From positions 1 to 5,473 of the forward strand of contig CAMWWF010000220.1 in assembly GCA_947177885.1 (NCBI GenBank): a stretch of 5,473 nucleotides of DNA. Reading direction: 5' to 3'. Position numbers and translations under genes: made by a program. This stretch comes from an uncultured Lachnospiraceae bacterium. GTDB taxonomy: Bacteria > Bacillota_A > Clostridia > Lachnospirales > Lachnospiraceae. Below, piece by piece: positions 1 through 4,014 of the stretch. Under the pieces are notes generated by a model. It worked only from the letters and a program-made list of their open reading frames with translations. It had not been told where the DNA came from and searched no databases. Within the stretch, counting starts at the first letter, position 1, and each line of letters opens with the position of its first letter.

Positions 1-17
1 GATCTGAATTGCTGTAG
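1..17 (+). CDS. Possible 3' tail of an upstream gene
   Basis: The third reading frame reads Ser-Glu-Leu-Leu-stop (TAG at 15-17). It is followed four bases later by a Shine-Dalgarno-like AGGGGAG (21-27), a usual gene-end/gene-start junction in packed phage operons. Only four codons are visible, so no product can be named. The first frame is also open from base 1 to the TAA at 100-102, so the upstream gene could instead end there. Confidence 0.25.
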
Positions 18-30
18 CACAGGGGAGATA

Positions 31-213
31 TTGGAAATCGTACATACACAAAGCGAGCGTCAGAAAGAACAAAGTCAGCCTGCGCAGTGGCTTCCGATAT
101 AAGAGCAGAAAGCCCTCATAGACAGGCTGGACGAACTGGAAATGATGATTAAGCCGTTGGAGAATGAGTACAGAAGGACGGTGGAAGAGCTTATGAAGAT
201 TGCAGGAAAATAA
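31..213 (+). pseudogene. Small helical phage ORF interrupted by an in-frame TAA
   Basis: One frame reads from a TTG at 31, three bases after AGGGGAG (21-27), through 23 codons to a TAA at 100-102. The same frame then continues open for 36 codons to a TAA at 211-213. The second part is charged and amphipathic (EQKALIDRLDELEMMIKPLE, then ENEYRRTVEELMKIAGK after a one-residue overlap), which looks like real helical or coiled-coil coding sequence. It has no good start: the only ATGs are at 142 and 145, behind weak ribosome-binding sequence. I read it as one roughly 60-codon gene broken by a nonsense mutation. Alternatives are an upstream gene ending at 102 followed by an unrelated 24-codon ORF, or a frameshift from the GTG near 87. 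I do not recognise a named family. Confidence 0.35.
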
Positions 214-220
214 AGAGTTC

Positions 221-273
221 AGAAAGGAGCCGGAACCTTCCCGGGAATAAGGCGCGCCGGGTTCCTTAAAGAA
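221..273 (+). promoter_or_regulatory. Structured leader A before the PP-loop gene
   Basis: The strong Shine-Dalgarno AAAGGAG (223-229) lies 44 nt from the ATG at 274, too far for normal use. Its GGAGCC (226-231) can pair with GGTTCC (260-265), six pairs including one G-U, which encloses 28 nt and would mask the site. Inside are the palindromes TTCCCGGGAA (238-247) and GGCGCGCC (251-258). After the 3' arm comes TTAAAGAA and then the ATG, so AAAGA (268-272) may be the working weak Shine-Dalgarno. The same layout recurs at 1401-1451. A cis-acting RNA that modulates translation is inferred from the pairing and the repeat, not shown. Confidence 0.5.
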
Positions 274-1395
274 ATGAGCGAACAATACAGAAGCAGGGTA
301 TATACAGACAGGCCAGATTATGCGGATTTTAACGCGCCGGAAAAATTCCAGGCAATAACAGGCATTATCATGACGCATCTCAGGCAGCATCCGAAAGCAA
401 TCTGTTCCTATTCTGGGGGAGCAGACAGTGACATCATGCTTGACCTGATTGAGACAGCACGAAAGATCTCCCCCTCGCTTCCACCAGTCAGGTATGTGTT
501 TTTCAATACCGGATTGGAGATGAAAGCCACAAAAGACCACGTAAAAGAGACTGCAGAGAAATATGGTGTGGAGATTGAGGAAGTCAGGCCAAAGGTTGGC
601 ATTGTGCAGGCGGTCAGGGAACATGGTGTTCCATTTGTGTCAAAGATAATGTCCGCAGGACTTGAGGGATTGCAGAAAAAAGAAATTCCCCTCTCAATAG
701 CTGATGAATATGCGCAGGCACAGGATAAGGCAGCAAAAAGGCGGGAGCTGAGTGAGAGATTTCCCAAATGTGAGAGCGTAATCAATTTCCTCTGCTGCTG
801 CAATTCTTTTGGGGATCCGCGCCCGAATATACAGCTTGTAATCAATTCATCAAAGTATATGCGGGACTTTATTGGCGAGTACCCACCGGATTTCCAGATC
901 AGCGCACAGTGCTGTGATTATTGCAAGAAGCAGGTAGCACACGAGGCGCAAAAAGCTTATGAAATGATTATCACAGGAGAGCGCAGGGATGAGGGCGGTA
1001 TGAGGTCGGTGCCGCGGAAAGATAATACTGCATTATGCTTTACAGAAACCAGTAACGGGCAGTATAGATTCAGGCCCCTTTACTATGTCACAGACAAGGA
1101 TAAGGCGTGGTACAAGGAACGGTTTGGCATTAGATACTCTGCCGCTTACGAGGTTTACGGCCTTACAAGAACAGGGTGCTGCGGATGCCCGATCTCATAT
1201 AAGGCAGTGGATGATCTGGAGCTGATCCGGCCATACGAACCGAATGTTGTGAAAGCGGCATGGAATATATTTGGGAAAAGTTATGAGTACCGACAGAAAT
1301 ATAATGCCTATAAGAAGGCCAGGATGGCAGAAGAGAAGAAAAAGAAAATAAATGTTGATGGACAGATGGGACTGTTTGACTTTATAGAGGAATAA
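274..1395 (+). CDS. PAPS-reductase-family PP-loop protein (phage type)
   Basis: This 373-aa protein belongs to the adenine-nucleotide alpha-hydrolase/PAPS reductase superfamily (PF01507-like). The PP-loop SGGADS is at residues 47-52, where it would bind the phosphates of ATP or an adenylylated substrate. FNTGLE at 77-82 and GERRDEGGMRS at 235-245 are the other nucleotide-site signatures. The cysteine pattern is unlike CysH: I see no ECGxH tail motif, but there are clusters CCC (174-176), CCDYC (213-217) and GCCGCP (301-306), suggesting an Fe-S cluster or thiol sulfur transfer. The Lys/Glu-rich tail ends in MGLFDFIEE. It is common as an orphan in phage accessory regions; a sulfur-linked nucleic-acid modification role is inference, and no dnd partners are visible here. 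ATG 274 is the only ATG before the conserved region. Upstream is structured leader A. The superfamily is certain; the substrate is unknown. Confidence 0.85.
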   Translation: MSEQYRSRVYTDRPDYADFNAPEKFQAITGIIMTHLRQHPKAICSYSGGADSDIMLDLIETARKISPSLPPVRYVFFNTGLEMKATKDHVKETAEKYGVEIEEVRPKVGIVQAVREHGVPFVSKIMSAGLEGLQKKEIPLSIADEYAQAQDKAAKRRELSERFPKCESVINFLCCCNSFGDPRPNIQLVINSSKYMRDFIGEYPPDFQISAQCCDYCKKQVAHEAQKAYEMIITGERRDEGGMRSVPRKDNTALCFTETSNGQYRFRPLYYVTDKDKAWYKERFGIRYSAAYEVYGLTRTGCCGCPISYKAVDDLELIRPYEPNVVKAAWNIFGKSYEYRQKYNAYKKARMAEEKKKKINVDGQMGLFDFIEE

Positions 1396-1400
1396 GTGAG

Positions 1401-1451
1401 AGAAAGGAGCTGCCTCTGGCCGGGGCAACGCTATAGCAGGCTCTGAAAGAT
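1401..1451 (+). promoter_or_regulatory. Structured leader B, related to leader A
   Basis: AGAAAGGAGC (1401-1410) is identical to 221-230. GGAGCT (1406-1411) can pair with GGCTCT (1439-1444): six pairs, two of them G-U. Inside are a hairpin GCCTC/GGGGC (1412-1416 with 1422-1426) and the palindrome GCTATAGC (1430-1437). That palindrome ends one base before the 3' arm, exactly where GGCGCGCC sits in leader A. The sequence GAAAGAT then precedes the ATG at 1452. The interior differs in sequence from leader A while the outer stem and spacing are kept, as expected for a conserved RNA structure rather than a recent copy. Confidence 0.5.
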
Positions 1452-1511
1452 ATGAACAATGACGAGTACTACTTACAGATGACACTGGGGGATATGGAGG
1501 TGACACAGTGA
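1452..1511 (+). CDS. 19-aa small ORF between leader B and the 1508 ORF
   Basis: This ORF encodes MNNDEYYLQMTLGDMEVTQ, acidic and with no recognisable domain. The start is supported mainly by context: it lies 7 nt after the 3' arm of leader B, matching the 8-nt distance between leader A and the ATG at 274. Its TGA (1509-1511) overlaps the GTG start of the next ORF at 1508 in a GTGA arrangement, and it carries that gene's GGAGGTGA Shine-Dalgarno (1496-1503) inside its own coding sequence. This suggests translational coupling. It could be a leader peptide or a small phage protein; I do not recognise a family. Confidence 0.45.
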   Translation: MNNDEYYLQMTLGDMEVTQ

Positions 1512-1632
1512 TAGTTGGATTACATGATGCTGAAAAAGATTACCTCAAGAACAAAAGCTTTCCCAATCTGGCACTGATGAAAATATCTGCTTGGCATAAA
1601 TCTCAGGGTGATACAGTGGAATGGTGGAACCC
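1508..1632 (+). pseudogene. N-terminal remnant of a radical-SAM-like phage protein
   Basis: The GTG start at 1508 has an excellent Shine-Dalgarno (GGAGGTGA, 1496-1503, 4 nt spacing). The first 42 or so residues (MIVGLHDAEKDYLKNKSFPN, ALMKISAWHKSQGDTVEWWN) match, from memory, the N-terminus of phage radical-SAM-annotated proteins. In those a Rossmann-like segment typically runs FPNxALMKxSAxHKxxGDxVEWWNP and continues for several hundred residues, with a CxxxCxxC motif. Here the resemblance ends at WWNPW, around 1625-1632. The frame then runs through sequence that is coding in another frame and stops at 1766-1768 after low-complexity Arg/Ser/Gly residues. No radical-SAM cysteine motif is present, so enzyme activity is not expected. 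The physical ORF spans 1508-1768 (86 aa) and might still be translated as a junk fusion peptide. Confidence 0.6.
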
Positions 1633-1941
1633 ATGGCGAGATGCCCTGAAAAACTTGCTAAGAGTAAAAAGTGGCACCCATCCATCCACATGCCGAAGAA
1701 GGCCGCCCGTATCTGGCTTAAGGTCACGGATGTGCGGGTGGAGCGGCTGCAGGAGATTGATACTTTAGGATGCCAGCGGGAGGGCGTGGACATAACCAGG
1801 AATGGCATTTTTAAAAGATTTTCGTCATTGTGGGAGTCTACCATCAGGAAAGCCGACATTGAGAGGTATGCATGGGCGGCAAACCCCTGGGTATGGGTGA
1901 TAGAGTTTGAGCGGTGCGGGAGGCCAGAAAGAGATGAATAA
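1621..1941 (+). pseudogene. 5'-truncated ASCH-like phage protein
   Basis: The 106-codon frame contains KWHPSIHMPKKAARIWLKV (17-35), TDVRVERLQEID (36-47) and ERYAWAANPWVWVIEFERC (81-99). I recognise these as the C-terminal half of a widespread phage protein of the ASCH/PUA-like type, which usually begins with a block resembling MKPILFNTEMVRAILDGRKT about 60-90 residues earlier. That N-terminal half is absent. A stop in this frame lies at 1609-1611, and the upstream sequence instead encodes the radical-SAM-like N-terminus in another frame. ATG 1621 and ATG 1633 have only weak Shine-Dalgarno sequence (GGTGGA at 1624-1629 before 1633), so a short C-terminal protein is possible but not convincing. 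The C-terminus looks complete. ASCH folds are thought to bind RNA or modified bases; that function is unlikely to survive here. Confidence 0.6.
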
Positions 1942-1997
1942 AGGAAATGGAATATAGTAAAAGTTGACTATTCGGATTTGCTGGAAGGAGGCGCAGA

Positions 1998-2297
1998 ATG
2001 AAAGTAATACTGGTGATGGAGATGCCGGAGAGCTGCCTGGAGTGCCCGTGTGTGGATGCATGTGGGGAAAGCTGCCAGGTGACGGATAGGGAAATAGGTA
2101 CTTATGAGGATAACTATATCAATGGGCAGTATGATAAGCCAGGTTGGTGTCCGCTGGTGCCGATGCCGGAGCGGAAAATGGAACTGGAAAAGAAGACATA
2201 CTTTATGGGAGAATATGCACAGTCCATATATGTGCCAGTTCTGGAAAACAAGGGATGGAACGCCTGCCTGGATGCGATAGAAGGGAGAAAGGGATGA
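1998..2297 (+). CDS. Cys-rich small phage protein, putative zinc binding
   Basis: This 99-aa protein has cysteines at 13, 16, 18, 22, 26 and 51 in the pattern SCxxCPCxxxCxxxC ... WCPL, followed by a polar, partly helical C-terminal half ending in ACLDAIEGRKG. The start segment MKVILVMEMPESC and the WCPLVPMP block are typical of a short uncharacterised protein found in many Firmicute phages; the cysteines suggest a small metal-binding fold. The start is firm: ctGGAAGGAGGcgcaga (Shine-Dalgarno 1982-1990) lies 7 nt before the ATG. The stop overlaps the next ATG (ATGA at 2294-2297). It sits in an accessory cluster where two neighbours are damaged, yet it appears intact. No specific function can be assigned. 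Confidence 0.75.
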   Translation: MKVILVMEMPESCLECPCVDACGESCQVTDREIGTYEDNYINGQYDKPGWCPLVPMPERKMELEKKTYFMGEYAQSIYVPVLENKGWNACLDAIEGRKG

Positions 2298-2412
2298 GGG
2301 AGCAGGAAGCATTGGATGTAGTTTGTGAAGGGTGCCCGGTTGATACATATGCGAGCGCTTTTATAAACAGCTGAGGAGGTGGGACATATGGAGAAGAGAC
2401 CCAGCGAGATGA
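2294..2412 (+). pseudogene. Frameshifted 39-codon phage ORF
   Basis: The start overlaps the previous stop (ATGA) and has a good Shine-Dalgarno (GGGAGAAAGG, 2283-2292). In frame it gives 26 residues, MREQEALDVVCEGCPVDTYA then SAFINS, with TGA at 2372-2374. At the T-run 2359-2362 a one-base slip (-1) gives SAFYKQLRRWDIWRRDPAR and a stop at 2410-2412. That extension reads like genuine coding sequence, with a Trp/Arg-rich amphipathic tail, and would overlap the next gene by 25 nt. The simplest explanation is loss of one T from an ancestral run of five. A programmed slip on TTT is possible but no classical X_XXY_YYZ heptamer is present. If only the 26-aa form is made, it is a truncated small protein with two cysteines (CEGC). 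Confidence 0.5.
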
Positions 2413-2753
2413 TAACCGAATTCCTGAATTTCCTGGAAACCGCAGACAGGGAGTATGAATCTGCTTACGCTGATGTTGGGAAAGAGGACAGCAGGGTACA
2501 GACATTCCTGCATGATATGGAGTTCGCGCCGAACGGGAAAGAGAGAAACAGGATTGCCACCCGCCTGCAACAGAGCAGGAAGGAAAGGCGGAAGGGGAAG
2601 GACAGGGTGCAGTTGTATGGGAAGGTGCATGAATTTTACACGGACAGGCAGAACCAGAACTTGCTGAAAGCGCTGCGGCGGCTGCAGAACGAGCAGATCA
2701 CGATGGAAAAGTATCTGTTCGGCCCCAGGGAGTTTAAGAACCGGGTGGACTGA
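2388..2753 (+). CDS. Helical charged phage protein, unknown function
   Basis: This 121-aa protein is almost entirely charged helix. It has EKRPSEMITEFLNFLETAD (2-20), REYESAYADVGKEDSRVQTF (21-40), a basic stretch NRIATRLQQSRKERRKGKDR (54-73), and EKYLFGPREFKNRVD at the end. It resembles a conserved but uncharacterised protein of Clostridia phages, sometimes next to the late regulator. No catalytic motif or membrane segment is seen. ATG 2388 is chosen over the in-frame GTG 2379 because GAGGAGG (2373-2379) sits 8 nt before 2388 and would overlap 2379. A 51-bp stretch (codons for REYESAYADVGKEDSRV, 2448-2498) is repeated downstream at 2804-2854. The helical, Lys/Arg-rich make-up would suit nucleic-acid or protein-assembly binding, but that is only a guess. 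Confidence 0.75.
   Translation: MEKRPSEMITEFLNFLETADREYESAYADVGKEDSRVQTFLHDMEFAPNGKERNRIATRLQQSRKERRKGKDRVQLYGKVHEFYTDRQNQNLLKALRRLQNEQITMEKYLFGPREFKNRVD
2448..2498 (+). repeat. Direct repeat, copy 1 (inside helical protein gene)
   Basis: These 51 bp match 2804-2854 at 47 positions, offset by exactly 356 bases with no gaps. Here they encode REYESAYADVGKEDSRV of the intact gene. Confidence 0.85.
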
Positions 2754-2803
2754 AGGCAGATACAGAAGTTGCACCGATGCAACCGGAAGATAGGAGGCGG
2801 GGA

Positions 2804-2854
2804 AGGGAGTATGAATCTGTTTACACTGATGTGGGAAAAGAGGACAGCAGGGTA
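2804..2854 (+). repeat. Direct repeat, copy 2 (gene fragment)
   Basis: This is the diverged copy of 2448-2498. The four differences give two amino-acid changes (Ala to Val, Ala to Thr) and two silent changes, so the frame REYESVYTDVGKEDSRV is preserved. The homology starts and stops abruptly at both ends. No full gene is visible: the surrounding frame opens at an ATG at 2777 without a good Shine-Dalgarno and then runs into the antisense of the repressor gene. It looks like a remnant of a paralogous gene left at a recombination joint. Confidence 0.8.
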
Positions 2855-2863
2855 GAGCAGAAG

Positions 2864-2897
2864 GTCCGGGCCGGTCCTTCTCGGAACCAGCCCGGAC
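2864..2897 (-). terminator. Strong hairpin after the repressor gene, terminator-like
   Basis: GTCCGGGC (2864-2871) pairs perfectly with GCCCGGAC (2890-2897). The inner arms GGTCC (2873-2877) and GGAACC (2883-2888) extend the stem with one bulged A around a TTCTC loop. It lies 11 nt beyond the minus-strand stop of the Xre gene (2909-2911). On the minus strand the sequence after the stem is only pyrimidine-rich (CTTCTGCTCT), not a clean U-run. On the plus strand there is no U-run at all. It is best read as a terminator or transcript-end hairpin for the repressor, with moderate confidence. Confidence 0.45.
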
Positions 2898-2908
2898 ACG
2901 ACTGGGCA

Positions 2909-3262
2909 TTATCTGGGAGATCGGGCATCTTCCAGGACACGCAGCCAGTAAACGAGAGCTTTCCGGTCATTTTCCGAAAGCTGTCCCAGAAGGTTCAGGA
3001 AGCGGCTGACAGTATACTTTCCGCAGATAACGGTTGGCAGGTGGTTAGGAAGGGCCCGGCAGTCAGTGCGGCCCAAAAGATAGTCAACAGATACCCCGTA
3101 AAAATCGGCTATCTGTATCAGTGTTTCCAGGTCAGGTTCGTATACGCTGTTTTCGTAGTTGGAAACGGTGCCGGAACAGCGGTGAAGGTATTTTGCCAGA
3201 GTGTTCTGTTTGGTGCCGTTCTGGGCCCGGAGCTGCTTAAGTCTTTTGGAAAATGAGTTCAT
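2909..3262 (-). CDS. Xre/Cro-CI-family transcriptional regulator
   Basis: This 117-aa protein has an HTH_3 domain at about residues 5-65. It comprises SKRLKQLRAQNG (helix 1), TKQNTLAKYLHRCS and GTVSNYENSVYEPD (the helix-turn-helix pair), then LETLIQIADFYGVSVDYLLGR, the canonical end of phage and SinR-like repressors. The C-terminal 50 residues end in LSENDRKALVYWLRVLEDAR, a short helical segment possibly for dimerisation. No RecA-type cleavage or peptidase domain is present. ATG 3262 is preferred because AAGGAGG (3274-3280 on the minus strand) lies 11 nt upstream; the in-frame ATG at 3286 would place that site inside the gene. It is the only confident minus-strand gene here and is divergent from the late regulator at 3431. 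It probably binds the inverted repeats between them and could be the lysogeny or late-gene repressor. Confidence 0.85.
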   Translation of the reverse strand: MNSFSKRLKQLRAQNGTKQNTLAKYLHRCSGTVSNYENSVYEPDLETLIQIADFYGVSVDYLLGRTDCRALPNHLPTVICGKYTVSRFLNLLGQLSENDRKALVYWLRVLEDARSPR

Positions 3263-3284
3263 GAGTTTGATGTCCTCCTTTGTC

Positions 3285-3312
3285 ATGGTATTTGTGTTTA
3301 CAGATATACCAT
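3285..3312. promoter_or_regulatory. Inverted repeat ATGGTAT-N14-ATACCAT, operator candidate
   Basis: ATGGTAT (3285-3291) and ATACCAT (3306-3312) are perfect inverted half-sites with 14 bases between them, and the left half begins 22 bases upstream of the repressor ATG. The arrangement would suit autoregulation by the Xre protein. The same half-site sequence forms the perfect palindrome ATGGTACCAT at the late promoter (3887-3896). Confidence 0.4.
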
Positions 3313-3337
3313 AACGCGTAAAAGGAGAGGAAGGAAT

Positions 3338-3372
3338 CCGGTAAGGAAGAAATTTGTCAGGACACTTACCGG
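3338..3372. repeat. Inverted repeat CCGGTAAG-N19-CTTACCGG
   Basis: CCGGTAAG (3338-3345) and CTTACCGG (3365-3372) are perfect 8-bp inverted repeats separated by 19 bases. It could be a protein-binding site pair about three helical turns apart, or a stem in the leader RNA of the late-regulator gene. Confidence 0.45.
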
Positions 3373-3387
3373 CGCAGGCTGCAGGAA

Positions 3388-3403
3388 ATTGCGACGTCGC
3401 AAT
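3388..3403. promoter_or_regulatory. Perfect 16-bp palindrome, operator candidate
   Basis: ATTGCGACGTCGCAAT is fully palindromic and sits 11 bases before the Shine-Dalgarno of the late-regulator gene. Its length and symmetry fit a homodimeric helix-turn-helix operator. A 6-bp RNA hairpin with an ACGT loop is the alternative reading. Confidence 0.5.
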
Positions 3404-3430
3404 AAAGTAGGGTGAAGGAGGAGGCAGGAA

Positions 3431-3847
3431 TTGGACAAAACGATATTGCAGGATTACGTAGACGCCTGCGAGTTGGTGAAGGAGACGGAAGCCGAGATAC
3501 ATAAGCTGAACCGAAAGAAGAAAACGGTTATTCAGACAAATGTAAAAGGCTCCATGCATGAATTCCCATATGTTGAACAGCATTTCAAGGTTCAGGGCAC
3601 CACCTTCACCGTGAAGGATGACAGCCATCTGCGGTACGAGGAGAAGCTGCTGGAGCGGCAGAAGGCGAACGCAGAGCAGGTGAAGCTGCAGGTGGAGGAG
3701 TGGATGCTGACGCTTCCGTCCCGGATGCAGAGGATTGTGAAATATAGATATCTGGAAGGATTGGCTTGGGAGAAGGTGGCAATAAAGATGGGAAGGAAGG
3801 CAACGGCAGACAGCGTGAGAATGGAACTAAATAATTTTTTAAAGTAA
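3431..3847 (+). CDS. Sigma-70 region-4-like / ArpU-type late regulator
   Basis: This 138-aa phage transcription regulator starts at TTG 3431 with a near-ideal Shine-Dalgarno (AAGGAGGAGG, 3415-3424, 6 nt spacing). Residues 1-30 (LQDYVDACELVKETEAEIHK and a Lys/Arg run) and 68-95 are helical. Residues 96-136 (PSRMQRIVKYRYLEGLAWEK, then VAIKMGRKATADSVRMELNN) form a sigma region 4-like helix-turn-helix with the LxWEKVAIKMGRK turn. Such proteins, annotated as ArpU or phage sigma-70-like, sit just before terminase genes in Firmicute phages and are thought to activate late transcription. The gene ends directly at the T-tract promoter (3848-3888), a likely target. It is divergent from the Xre gene, so it probably shares its operators. 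Confidence 0.8.
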   Translation: MDKTILQDYVDACELVKETEAEIHKLNRKKKTVIQTNVKGSMHEFPYVEQHFKVQGTTFTVKDDSHLRYEEKLLERQKANAEQVKLQVEEWMLTLPSRMQRIVKYRYLEGLAWEKVAIKMGRKATADSVRMELNNFLK

Positions 3848-3896
3848 TTTCGTTTTTTTCGCTTTTTTCGTTTTCGATGTGGTAATATGGTACCAT
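3848..3896 (+). promoter_or_regulatory. Putative activator-dependent late promoter with phased T-tracts
   Basis: Four T-runs each end in CG, at 3851-3852, 3860-3861, 3869-3870 and 3875-3876. The first three CG steps are 9 bases apart and the last is 6. Next comes an extended -10, TGG-TAATAT (3880-3888), overlapping the 10-bp palindrome ATGGTACCAT (3887-3896). The -35 position is filled by T-tract, not a TTGACA-like box, as expected for a promoter needing an activator. It begins at the stop codon of the ArpU-like gene and points at the terminase genes. From memory, similar TTTTTTCG arrays with a TATAAT-type -10 occur before terminase genes in related phages. Confidence 0.55.
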
Positions 3897-3939
3897 GCCA
3901 TAGCAGACAGGGCTGGCAGAATTCAGTTCTCCTCCATAG

Positions 3940-3978
3940 AAAGCGCCTTTTCCGGATTACCGGAAGGAGGCGCTTTTT
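3940..3978 (+). terminator. Intrinsic-terminator-like hairpin in the terminase leader
   Basis: AAAGCGCC (3940-3947) pairs with GGCGCTTT (3969-3976), and TTCCGG (3950-3955) pairs with CCGGAA (3960-3965) around an ATTA loop. A TTTTT run (3974-3978) follows. The form is that of a rho-independent terminator. It lies downstream of the proposed late promoter and upstream of terS, so it would either end readthrough from the regulator gene or attenuate late transcription. CCTCC at 3931-3935 could pair with GGAGG at 3966-3970 and compete with the stem. Confidence 0.7.
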
Positions 3979-4014
3979 AGATATAAAACAGGAGAGAAAG
4001 GATGGTGTTGCCGG

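Larger units (their letters stand above)
3263..3430. promoter_or_regulatory. Divergent control region between repressor and late regulator
   Basis: This 168-bp gap has no gene but several sites. Both translation signals lie at its edges: AAGGAGG at 3274-3280 on the minus strand and AAGGAGGAGG at 3415-3424 on the plus strand. Between them are three nested or serial inverted repeats, annotated separately. Candidate promoters are weak: on the plus strand, TTGTCA (3280-3285) with GATATA (3303-3308) at 17-nt spacing; on the minus strand, a TTTACG-like -35 with no clear -10. I cannot fix the transcription starts from sequence alone. Confidence 0.55.

Noticed and set aside
238..258. SmaI- and AscI-like palindromes suggesting a cloning artefact
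   Set aside because: They fall inside a leader whose layout is matched by 1401-1451, and no vector-like sequence is seen around them.
408..845. Minus-strand open frame inside the PP-loop gene
   Set aside because: The plus strand encodes a motif-rich conserved protein here; the reverse frame shows no family features.
1955..1985. TATAGT and TTGACT as a promoter before the Cys-rich gene
   Set aside because: The two boxes are in the wrong order, and neither has a partner at 16-18 bases.
2768..2783. GTTGCA-CCGA-TGCAAC hairpin as a terminator for the helical gene
   Set aside because: The stem is only six pairs and is followed by purines with no T-run.
2811..2855. Short ORF in the second repeat copy (14 codons from ATG 2811)
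   Set aside because: The base differences between the repeat copies preserve the other frame, so this frame is a shadow.
2777..3256. Plus-strand open frame of 159 codons
   Set aside because: Only the duplicated fragment near its start resembles coding sequence. The rest is antisense to the clear Xre regulator and has no good ribosome-binding site.
3263..3628. Minus-strand N-terminal extension of the Xre gene to 3628
   Set aside because: The extension is antisense of the late-regulator gene and its control region. The helix-turn-helix protein begins naturally at 3262 with its own Shine-Dalgarno.
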